Origin: Photobacterium aphoticum
GTDB lineage: Bacteria; Pseudomonadota; Gammaproteobacteria; Enterobacterales; Vibrionaceae
Assembly (NCBI RefSeq): GCF_001029435.1
Contig: NZ_LDOV01000002.1
Span: 1-64,000, forward strand
Direction of reading: 5' to 3'
Length of the DNA: 64,000 nt
Shown: piece after piece, positions 54,090 to 64,000 of the stretch
Position numbering within the stretch: position 1 is the first letter of the stretch
How the letters are laid out: each line of letters opens with the position of its first letter
Program-made: the position numbers and the translations under genes
The notes under the pieces: generated by a model
Told to the model about the DNA's origin: nothing
Databases searched by the model: none
What the model saw: the letters and a program-made list of their open reading frames with translations, nothing else

Positions 54090-54110
54090 CCGGCCAACGG
54101 GGTTGGCCGG
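54090..54110 (-). other. Hairpin between binding protein and permease genes
   Basis: Perfect 9-base stem CCGGCCAAC / GTTGGCCGG with a 3-base loop and no T tract. Such hairpins after periplasmic binding-protein genes protect the upstream mRNA from 3' exonucleases and give more binding protein than permease. Confidence 0.6.
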
Positions 54111-54151
54111 GAAGGTCAGGAACGTGTCGCTAACTGTCGCGAAAAAGCGTA

Positions 54152-54907
54152 TTACTGCGTGATGTCGGTACCGAACCACTTCATTGATAACTCGGTCAGG
54201 GTGCCGTCTTTACGCATCGCTTGCAGGGCGGTATTGACCTCATCACGCAGCTGCTTGCCCTTGGCGTTATCGGCAAACGGCCAGGCGTTTTCAATCGGCT
54301 CAAAGGTGTCCCCGACCAGTTGCAGCGGCAAATTGGCTTTTTTGATCAATGCCGCTGAAGAGAGGCGATCCATCACAAAAGCATCAGTGCGGCCCAGTGC
54401 CACGTCATGCTCGATCCCGCTGTCGTAAGTCTTGATCGTGATCGTATCGGCGTTGTCGAGCTGACGCAGGATCTGCTCGTAGTTGGATCCCAGGTTCACG
54501 CCGACGGTTTTGCCGCTTAAATCGGCGGTCGACTGAATGCTGTCGTTGCCTTTGCGTACCACCAACTGGGCGCCATCAATCACGTACGGCTGTGAGAACA
54601 GGAATTTGGCTTCACGCTCCGGCGTAATGGTGATTTGGTTCGAGATGGTATCGATGCGGCCGGTTTCAAGCAGGCCGAATAAGCCGGAGAAGCTGGCGGT
54701 GACAAATTCCACGTCATAGTCGTTGCGTTTGCCGATCTCATGCCACACATCGACTTCAAAGCCTTGCAGTTGGTCTTGCTTCACAAACGTGAACGGAAAG
54801 TAGCGGCCGGACATGCCGACTTTCACTTCCGTTGCCGCGAAGGCGCTGTGACTGACGGTGAGCGCCAGGGTCAGTGCGGTGAGCGCACGGGTTATCCAGT
54901 TTTTCAT
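54152..54907 (-). CDS. Polar amino acid ABC transporter, periplasmic binding protein
   Basis: 251 residues from the ATG at 54907 (CCGGAGTGGTAGT upstream). Signal peptide 1 to about 24 (TALTLALTVSHSAFA), then a family 3 solute-binding domain with GRYFPFTF, LQGFEVDVW, ISNQITITPEREAKFLFSQPY and DAFVMDR. Most like cystine or polar amino acid binders (FliY/TcyJ). First gene of the minus-strand operon, divergent from dnaA. Confidence 0.92.
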   Translation of the reverse strand: MKNWITRALTALTLALTVSHSAFAATEVKVGMSGRYFPFTFVKQDQLQGFEVDVWHEIGKRNDYDVEFVTASFSGLFGLLETGRIDTISNQITITPEREAKFLFSQPYVIDGAQLVVRKGNDSIQSTADLSGKTVGVNLGSNYEQILRQLDNADTITIKTYDSGIEHDVALGRTDAFVMDRLSSAALIKKANLPLQLVGDTFEPIENAWPFADNAKGKQLRDEVNTALQAMRKDGTLTELSMKWFGTDITQ

Positions 54908-55070
54908 ACTACCACTCCGGGAAATGTCATCATCTTGTGCTAATGGTGGCATCCTATCCGGAGGAAGACGGTTTTTTTAAATAACTTGGAGTTATTTCAA
55001 ATAACAGTTTGTTAGGCTTGTAAACAAGGGATTGTTCATGACTTTGTGGGTAAGCAGGGGTAAAAGTGTG

Positions 55071-55170
55071 CTGATCTTGCGGTTTTGTGTGCGATCCATG
55101 TGAATAAGTCTGATCTTATTCACTGGATCTGCGATCTCTTTGCTGGCGATCCGGCGCCAGCGGGTATAAA
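55071..55170 (+). promoter_or_regulatory. dnaA promoter region with paired DnaA boxes
   Basis: A perfect DnaA box (complement of TGTGAATAA, 55099-55107, i.e. TTATTCACA) and a one-mismatch box TTATTCACT (55116-55124) form an inverted repeat GTGAATAAG-N6-CTTATTCAC. Six GATC sites cluster at 55071-55152. A -10-like TATAAA (55165-55170) lies 44 bases before the dnaA start; the -35 is unclear. Fits DnaA autoregulation and SeqA control. Confidence 0.75.
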
Positions 55171-55214
55171 ATTGCATCCCTTTTTGTGTTTAGTTATTCA
55201 GTGTGGAGTCGAAC

Positions 55215-56624
55215 TTGTCATCTTCGCTATGGTTGCAGTGCCTTCAACGCCTTCAAGAAGAACTCCCTGCAACAGAATTCAGTATGTGGGTTCGACCGCT
55301 TCAGGCCGAGTTGAACGACAATACGTTGACCTTGTTCGCACCGAACCGTTTTGTGCTTGATTGGGTTCGCGATAAGTACCTCAACAACATCAATCGTCTG
55401 CTGAACGAGTTCTGCGGCAATGACGTGCCGATCCTGCGATTTGAAGTGGGCAGTAAGCCTGTCACCGTGCCGCCACCACAACCGGTCGCGGCTCCTGTTG
55501 TGCCGGCTGCGGCGCCTGTCGTGACCACACTGAATGATGAGCCGCCGGCCCGTCATTGGGAGCCGGCCCCGTCGCCGGTGCAGCCGGAATCACAAGCGGG
55601 CTACCGCTCGAACGTGAATCCGAAGCATAACTTCAATAACTTCGTGGAAGGTAAGTCGAACCAGTTAGGTTTGGCGGCCTGTCGTCAGGTGGCGGATAAC
55701 CCGGGCGCGGCTTACAATCCGTTGTTTTTGTACGGTGGTACCGGTTTAGGTAAAACCCACTTGTTGCACGCGGTGGGCAACGCGATTGCCGATCGCAAAC
55801 CGAACGCCAAAGTGGTGTACATGCACTCTGAGCGTTTTGTGCAGGACATGGTGAAAGCCCTGCAAAACAACGCCATTGAAGAATTCAAACGTTACTACCG
55901 CAGCGTTGACGCCTTGTTGATCGATGACATTCAGTTTTTCGCCAACAAAGAGCGCTCTCAGGAAGAGTTCTTCCATACCTTCAATGCGCTGTTGGAAGGT
56001 AACCAGCAAATCATCCTGACCTCTGACCGCTACCCGCGTGAAATCAACGGGGTGGAAGATCGTCTTAAGTCCCGCTTTGGCTGGGGCCTGACGGTGGCGA
56101 TTGAGCCGCCGGAGCTGGAAACCCGCGTCGCGATCCTGATGAAAAAAGCCGAGGATCACAACATCCGTCTGGCCGATGAAGTGGCGTTCTTCATTGCCAA
56201 GCGTCTGCGCTCCAATGTCCGCGAACTGGAAGGGGCGTTGAACCGCGTGATTGCCAATGCCAACTTTACCGGCCGCGCGATCACCATTGATTTTGTCCGT
56301 GAAGCCCTGCGCGATCTGCTGGCTTTGCAGGAAAAACTGGTCACCATCGATAACATTCAAAAGACGGTGGCTGAGTACTATAAAATTAAGATGGCTGATA
56401 TGCTGTCCAAGCGTCGCTCGCGTTCGGTTGCCCGTCCTCGTCAGATGGCGATGGCACTGGCCAAAGAGCTGACCAACCACAGTCTGCCGGAAATCGGCGA
56501 TGCGTTTGGTGGCCGTGACCACACCACGGTGCTGCATGCCTGCCGTAAAATCGAGCAGTTGCGTGAAGAGAGCCACGACATCAAAGAAGACTATTCCAAC
56601 CTAATCAGAACATTGTCGTCTTAA
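55215..56624 (+). CDS. dnaA: Chromosomal replication initiator DnaA (TTG start)
   Basis: 469 residues from TTG 55215, which follows GGAG at 6-base spacing and gives the family N-terminus [10 protein letters not shown]; an in-frame GTG at 55203 would add four residues. Domain I (1-86), Pro-rich linker II (about 87-134), AAA+ domain III with Walker A GGTGLGKT (174-181) and LLIDDIQFF, and domain IV with the DnaA-box helix-turn-helix ([22 protein letters not shown]). Followed one base later by dnaN. Confidence 0.96.
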   Translation: MSSSLWLQCLQRLQEELPATEFSMWVRPLQAELNDNTLTLFAPNRFVLDWVRDKYLNNINRLLNEFCGNDVPILRFEVGSKPVTVPPPQPVAAPVVPAAAPVVTTLNDEPPARHWEPAPSPVQPESQAGYRSNVNPKHNFNNFVEGKSNQLGLAACRQVADNPGAAYNPLFLYGGTGLGKTHLLHAVGNAIADRKPNAKVVYMHSERFVQDMVKALQNNAIEEFKRYYRSVDALLIDDIQFFANKERSQEEFFHTFNALLEGNQQIILTSDRYPREINGVEDRLKSRFGWGLTVAIEPPELETRVAILMKKAEDHNIRLADEVAFFIAKRLRSNVRELEGALNRVIANANFTGRAITIDFVREALRDLLALQEKLVTIDNIQKTVAEYYKIKMADMLSKRRSRSVARPRQMAMALAKELTNHSLPEIGDAFGGRDHTTVLHACRKIEQLREESHDIKEDYSNLIRTLSS

Positions 56625-56625
56625 T

Positions 56626-57726
56626 ATGAAATTTACCGTAGCACGCGAACAGTTATTGAAACCCCTTCAGCAGGTTTCCGGTGCCTTGGGTAGCCGCCCA
56701 TCGCTGCCGATTTTAGGAAATATCCTAATGGTGGTTGAGGACGGTTGTCTGTCCATGACCGGTACCGATCTGGAAGTGGAAATGATCGCCCGTCTGGCCC
56801 TGGAAGGGGACTTTGATGCGGGTGCGGTGACAGTGCCGTCGCGTAAATTTTTAGATATCTGCCGTGGCCTGCCGGACACCGCGATGATCACCGTTTCGCT
56901 GGAAGGCGACCGTGTCATTATTCGCTCTGGCCGTAGCCGTTACACGTTGTCTGTGTTGCCGGCGGCAGATTTCCCGAACATTGAAGACTGGCAGAGTGAA
57001 GTTGAGCTGCGTTTGCCGCAAGGGCGTATGCGTCAGCTGATCGACAGTACCCAGTTCTCGATGGCGCACCAAGATGTGCGTTACTACCTGAACGGTATGC
57101 TGTTTGAAACCGACGGTCAGCAGCTGCGTTCGGTGGCGACCGATGGTCACCGTATGGCGGTGTGTGCGATCTCGCTCGATGACACCATGCCGGCCAAACA
57201 AATTATCGTACCGCGTAAAGGGGTGATGGAGCTGATGCGTCTGCTCGACAGCCCGGAGGACGAGGTACAGATCCAAATTGGTCACTCCAATATTCGCGCC
57301 CAGGTGAATAACTACATCTTCACCTCGAAACTGGTGGATGGCCGTTTCCCGGATTACCGTCGTGTGCTGCCGCAAAACAGCACCAAGGTGGTGGAAGCGA
57401 GCTGTGATGAGTTACGTAAAGCGTTTTCCCGTGCGGCGATCCTGTCGAACGAGAAATTCCGTGGCGTACGCGTGAACCTGACAGACGGGGAGATGCGCAT
57501 TACCGCCAACAACCCTGAGCAGGAAGAAGCGGAAGAATTTTTGGATGTGAACTATCAGGGGGCGCCGTTGGAAATTGGTTTCAACGTCAGCTACGTGCTG
57601 GATGTGCTCAATACCCTGAAGTGCGATCAGGTGCGTTGGTCGTTGACCGATGCCAACGCCAGTGCGCTACTGGAAGACAGCGCTAACGGCGATGCCATGT
57701 ATGTGGTCATGCCTATCAGGCTATAA
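56626..57726 (+). CDS. dnaN: DNA polymerase III beta sliding clamp
   Basis: 366 residues as in E. coli. Three-domain clamp beginning MKFTVAREQLLKPLQQVSGALG and ending in the typical AMYVVMPIRL. Domain signatures include VPSRKFLDICRGLP and the third-domain FKCDQ-like segment. It is one base after the dnaA stop, 3 bases before recF, as usual in the dnaA-dnaN-recF-gyrB operon. Confidence 0.98.
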   Translation: MKFTVAREQLLKPLQQVSGALGSRPSLPILGNILMVVEDGCLSMTGTDLEVEMIARLALEGDFDAGAVTVPSRKFLDICRGLPDTAMITVSLEGDRVIIRSGRSRYTLSVLPAADFPNIEDWQSEVELRLPQGRMRQLIDSTQFSMAHQDVRYYLNGMLFETDGQQLRSVATDGHRMAVCAISLDDTMPAKQIIVPRKGVMELMRLLDSPEDEVQIQIGHSNIRAQVNNYIFTSKLVDGRFPDYRRVLPQNSTKVVEASCDELRKAFSRAAILSNEKFRGVRVNLTDGEMRITANNPEQEEAEEFLDVNYQGAPLEIGFNVSYVLDVLNTLKCDQVRWSLTDANASALLEDSANGDAMYVVMPIRL

Positions 57727-57729
57727 GAC

Positions 57730-61246
<3,517 letters not shown>

Positions 61247-61312
61247 TTTTAAAGATTACATCTAGGTAGCCCATTTGGGATAGCGAACGTCATGCCTCGC
61301 GCCTGACGAAAC

Positions 61313-61348
61313 AAAAAACGCCGCACGCTGTTGTGGCGTTTTTTTTGT
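61313..61348 (+). terminator. Terminator after gyrB
   Basis: Stem around AAAACGCC (61315-61322) / GGCGTTTT (61335-61342), followed by eight or more T. Ends dnaA-dnaN-recF-gyrB. Confidence 0.88.
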
Positions 61349-61368
61349 CTTTTTTTCGCCATACGGGG

Positions 61369-61396
61369 TTGGAAACGTTTTGCCGCATCCACATAT
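61369..61396 (+). promoter_or_regulatory. Heat-shock (sigma-32) promoter of ibpA
   Basis: TTGGAAA (61369-61375), a 13-base spacer and CCACATAT (61389-61396) fit the sigma-32 pattern CTTGAAA-N(11-16)-CCCCATNT closely. Start expected near 61403, about 120 bases before ibpA. Confidence 0.7.
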
Positions 61397-61402
61397 CTAT
61401 TA

Positions 61403-61521
61403 ATGAAAAGCAGGTAATGAAGAGCAGGGTGCCATAGGTTGGGCCCGCGTTGTACTTGTCCCTGAAGGGAGAGTCGCTTCATGACTGCGATGACAACATT
61501 GCTTCTAAGAAGGATATCACC
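61403..61521 (+). promoter_or_regulatory. ROSE-like RNA thermometer in ibpA 5'UTR
   Basis: Just before the start codon, UUGCUUC-UAA-GAAGGAU (61499-61515) forms a hairpin that traps the ribosome-binding AAGGA. It has the non-canonical U-U and G-G pairs that define ROSE elements of small heat-shock genes (anti-SD UUGCU). Upstream hairpins, e.g. around TGAAGGGAGAGTCGCTTCA, are plausible. Confidence 0.7.
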
Positions 61522-61962
61522 ATGCGTAATCTTGATTTCACACCCCTATACCGTTCTGCGATTGGCTTTGACCGTTTGTTTAATCAAATGGAAAAACAAG
61601 CCGCCAATAACAATGCCGGTTACCCTCCGTACAATATCGAACAGCAAGACGAGCACCACTACCGCATTACTATGGCGGTGGCCGGTTTTGCCGAGTCGCA
61701 ACTGGATATTACGCAACAGCAAAACAAGCTGATTGTGCGTGGCACCCGTGAAGGGCAGCCCGAGGTGGCCCGTGAGTACCTGTACCAAGGCATTGCAGAG
61801 CGCGATTTTGAACGTAAGTTCCAGCTGGCTGATTACGTGAAAGTGATTGGGGCCCAGATGGAAAACGGCTTGCTGCATATCGATCTGGAACGCGAAATTC
61901 CGGAAGAGCAGAAGCCGCGTAAAATTGCGATTAACGGCCGTCAGTTGCTGGAAAGCGAATAA
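61522..61962 (+). CDS. ibpA: Small heat-shock protein IbpA (Hsp20)
   Basis: 146 residues, ATP-independent holdase that binds inclusion bodies. The [21 protein letters not shown] opening matches enterobacterial IbpA; the alpha-crystallin domain spans about 35-130 ([36 protein letters not shown]), and an IEIN-type tail follows as KIAING. Longer than E. coli IbpA (137). Only one copy is seen, no ibpB here. Confidence 0.95.
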   Translation: MRNLDFTPLYRSAIGFDRLFNQMEKQAANNNAGYPPYNIEQQDEHHYRITMAVAGFAESQLDITQQQNKLIVRGTREGQPEVAREYLYQGIAERDFERKFQLADYVKVIGAQMENGLLHIDLEREIPEEQKPRKIAINGRQLLESE

Positions 61963-62020
61963 GCATGACGCTGTCAGTTAACAGCGGTTATCGGAATCGT
62001 CGTTAACGAAAAAAGGTGTG

Positions 62021-62047
62021 AAAGGTCAGCGAAGGCTGACCTTTTTT
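62021..62047. terminator. Terminator, ibpA / avtA
   Basis: AAAGGTCAGC-GAAG-GCTGACCTTT (62021-62044) followed by TTT; convergent genes ibpA (plus) and avtA (minus). Confidence 0.9.
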
Positions 62048-62112
62048 ATTGCCTGAATATCACGCTCAACAGCGTGAGAGGGGTAAAGCTTACCGTTGAG
62101 TGGTGTTGCCGC

Positions 62113-62126
62113 GTTTCACGTGAAAC
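62113..62126. other. parS site 1
   Basis: Perfect palindrome GTTTCACGTGAAAC, identical to the 14-base core of the bacterial ParB-binding parS sequence. About 14 kb from oriC, in the ibpA-avtA gap. Confidence 0.93.
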
Positions 62127-62150
62127 GTTTATCACCGACATCGTTAGTCA

Positions 62151-63398
62151 TTAACCGGCTTGATAGGCGGCCGCCACTTCTTCTGCAATGATCGCAATGC
62201 CTTTTTGCATCACCTCATCACTTTGAACGTAGTTCATGCGCAGGCATTCATGGCCGTGTTGCCAGTCGTCCTCCAAGCCAATAAAGAAATACTCGCCCGG
62301 CACAATCAGTACGCCACGCGCTTTTAAGCGGCGGTAGAGTTCCAGCGTGCTGATCGGTAGATCCTTAAACCACAGCCAGAGGAAAATGGCGCCTTCCGGT
62401 TTGTGAATACGAAAGCGGGGATCGGGAATGGCAGCCTGCAAGCGCGACACGGCATGTTGGGCCTTGCGTAAGTAATACGGCTTGATGACGTTTTCACTCA
62501 GCGGCAGTAAGTCGTTGCGCTTGATCATCTGATGGGCTATGGCCGGGCCGACACTGCCGGGTGCCAGACTCAATACTCCGTTCATATTGGCCATGGCGGT
62601 AATGATATCGGCATGGGCGATCACGATGCCGCAACGCACGCCGGGCAAGCCCAGTTTGGACAGGCTCATGCACAGAATCGTGTTGCTGTTCCAGAACGGT
62701 TTAACCGACTCAAAGATGATATCCGGGAACGGGGTGCCGTAGGCATTATCGATGATCAGCGGAATATTGTGGGCGCGGGCAAGGGCATCCAGTTTGGCAA
62801 TTTCTGCATCGGTCAGTACATTGCCGGTCGGGTTGGTGGGACGAGATGCACAAATTGCCCCGATGTGCTCATCCACCACAAGGCGGTCAAAGTCGACATG
62901 GTATTTGAATTGCCCGTTATCGAGCAGGGTGATTTCCGGCCGGTAGGAGATGAACATGTCATCGCTCAGGCCGGTATCGCCATAGCCAATGTATTCCGGC
63001 GCCAAAGGAAGCAGAATTTTTTTCTTGCCGTGGGCGGTGTCGCCGGCGAGCAAGTTGAACAGATTGAAAAAGGCGCTTTGGCTGCCGTTGGTCAGGGCGA
63101 TGTTGTCTGCGGTGATCGGCCAGCCGTACTGTTGGTGTAACAGGGCGGCCAGGGATTGCAGAAAGGTGTCCTTGCCCTGCGGGCCATCATAGTTGGTGAG
63201 CGCTTGGGTCAACTCGCCACTGTCGGCCATCTCTCGGCACAGTGCGGTAAAGTAGTCGACCATTTCCGGGATTTGCGCGGGGTTACCGCCGCCCAACATA
63301 ATCGCATTGGGGGTGCGTAGACCGTCGTTCAAATCATCCATTAATTGGGTGATCGCAGAATAGCGGGCGAACTTGTCACCGAATGTAGAAAACTCCAT
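62151..63398 (-). CDS. avtA: Valine-pyruvate aminotransferase
   Basis: 415 residues (E. coli 417) from the ATG at 63398; the reading from 63488 adds 30 His-rich residues without support. Class I PLP aminotransferase with Lys248 in LSKLGLPG, SRPTNPTGN and DNAYGTPFP. Converts 2-oxoisovalerate and alanine to valine and pyruvate, complementing the ilv operon. Flanked on both sides by parS sites. Confidence 0.95.
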   Translation of the reverse strand: MEFSTFGDKFARYSAITQLMDDLNDGLRTPNAIMLGGGNPAQIPEMVDYFTALCREMADSGELTQALTNYDGPQGKDTFLQSLAALLHQQYGWPITADNIALTNGSQSAFFNLFNLLAGDTAHGKKKILLPLAPEYIGYGDTGLSDDMFISYRPEITLLDNGQFKYHVDFDRLVVDEHIGAICASRPTNPTGNVLTDAEIAKLDALARAHNIPLIIDNAYGTPFPDIIFESVKPFWNSNTILCMSLSKLGLPGVRCGIVIAHADIITAMANMNGVLSLAPGSVGPAIAHQMIKRNDLLPLSENVIKPYYLRKAQHAVSRLQAAIPDPRFRIHKPEGAIFLWLWFKDLPISTLELYRRLKARGVLIVPGEYFFIGLEDDWQHGHECLRMNYVQSDEVMQKGIAIIAEEVAAAYQAG

Positions 63399-63565
63399 GT
63401 TTATACTTCTGACCTCGGTTGGTGAATTGTCTGTCTCGTGTGCAATATGGTTATGATGTGTGTTGTGTTCGTCCTCAACATACCGCAATGCGCGGGGCAG
63501 GAAAAGCAGATTGAAGGGGCGGTGAGGGTGTTTTTATCGGGTGGCTTTCGGATGAGTGCAAGGGC

Positions 63566-63579
63566 GTTTCACGTGAAAC
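63566..63579. other. parS site 2
   Basis: Perfect GTTTCACGTGAAAC, 1.45 kb from site 1. The two copies bracket avtA. Confidence 0.93.
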
Positions 63580-63696
63580 CGGTGTAATGAGCCTGGTATG
63601 GCAACGAGAGAGGTGTGTGGTGAGGATTGGGTAAGCGCGTGATGGGGGCTGTGAAGAAAACGGGCGTGGGGGGCGTGAGTCGCATGCGGCAGGCAT

Positions 63697-63724
63697 AAAA
63701 AAGCCCCGATCGAGATCAGGGCTT
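63697..63724 (-). terminator. Terminator after glyS
   Basis: On the minus strand AAGCCC / GGGCTT with an inner GATC pairing, followed by six T. Ends glyS. Confidence 0.85.
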
Positions 63725-63743
63725 AGGCGTACGTAACGCTGAA

Positions 63744-64000
63744 TTACTTCTGAAGCAGAGAGATATCCGCCACTTTCAGGAATTCGTTACGCAGTAGGTT
63801 CAGCATAGTCAGACGGTTCACTTTCAGTGCTTCGTCATCTGCCATTACCATCACGTTGTCGAAGAACGCATCAACTGCTTCACGCAGGTTCGCCAGCTCA
63901 GACAGTGCCTGCTGGTAGTTACCCGCTGCAAAGACCGGTGCCAGTGTCGCTAGCATCGCTTCTACGTCTTTCGCCAGTGCTTTTTCTGCGTCTTCAATCA
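63744..64000 (-). CDS. glyS: Glycyl-tRNA synthetase beta subunit (3' end only)
   Basis: The last 85 or so codons of glyS; the gene continues past the right edge. The end [16 protein letters not shown] and the [24 protein letters not shown] block match the anticodon-binding C-terminus of bacterial GlyS. In the alpha2beta2 enzyme the beta subunit binds tRNAGly. Reading upstream of the Met at 63956 the frame stays open to the edge. Confidence 0.95.
   Translation of the reverse strand, partial: IEDAEKALAKDVEAMLATLAPVFAAGNYQQALSELANLREAVDAFFDNVMVMADDEALKVNRLTMLNLLRNEFLKVADISLLQK

Larger units (their letters stand above)
63399..63743. other. Intergenic region avtA / glyS with parS
   Basis: About 345 bases with the avtA promoter side, parS site 2 (63566-63579) and the glyS terminator. 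No further gene was recognised. Confidence 0.6.

Noticed and set aside
61249-61482. 77-codon minus-strand ORF between gyrB and ibpA
   Set aside because: Covers the gyrB terminator and the sigma-32 promoter and has no supporting features.

Overview
This window is the chromosomal origin region of a gammaproteobacterium, almost certainly a member of the Vibrionaceae. The gene order (dnaA-dnaN-recF-gyrB-ibpA-avtA-glyS on one side of oriC; mnmG-rsmG-parA-parB-atp on the other) and the protein sequences (DnaA, AtpE, IbpA, MnmG, TsaC) are of the Vibrio/enteric type. GC-rich codon use suggests a relative such as Salinivibrio or Grimontia rather than V. cholerae, but the genus cannot be fixed from sequence alone. 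No tRNA gene, complete rRNA gene, insertion sequence, prophage, CRISPR array or defence island was seen.

Left edge (1-360): the promoter, boxA and leader of a minus-strand rRNA operon whose 16S gene starts just outside the window. Block 362-15100 holds yrdA, yrdB-aroE-hemF-tsaC, purE-purK, yrdD-smg-dprA-LysM, def-fmt-rsmB and trkA-trkH, an assembly long known in enterics and vibrios. Block 15100-23600 holds a hemolysin-III/TrhA protein, a Spo0M-like protein, a lone FadR-type regulator, a probable 58-residue small protein, yihD, ccoG, srkA, dsbA and comM.

Block 23600-30400 is the complete attenuated branched-chain amino acid operon ilvL-ilvGMEDA. It is followed by two tandem paralogous small XRE regulators (30452-31415), the most accessory-looking piece of the window. 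Next come glmS, a DeoR regulator and glmU, then the complete ATP synthase operon atpIBEFHAGDC, parAB, rsmG and mnmG, all on the minus strand. oriC (about 47550-47834) lies between mnmG and mioC with four DnaA boxes, an AT-rich unwinding region and about 15 GATC sites. A second GATC and DnaA-box cluster lies upstream of mioC.

Right of oriC, on the minus strand, are mnmE, yidC, yidD, rnpA, rpmH and a polar amino-acid ABC transporter. On the plus strand are dnaA-dnaN-recF-gyrB and the heat-shock gene ibpA, with a sigma-32 promoter and a ROSE-like thermometer. avtA and the 3' end of glyS complete the window. Two perfect parS palindromes flank avtA and are the presumed targets of the ParA/ParB pair.

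Points that stand out: a DsbA with a CPAC rather than CPHC active site; the tandem XRE pair with related upstream palindromes; the small ORF at 17920-18096; a possible plus-strand small RNA upstream of the glmS terminator; the extended origin-like cluster upstream of mioC; and an apparent inversion of the oriC block relative to the V. cholerae order as I remember it. I found no convincing large undescribed system.
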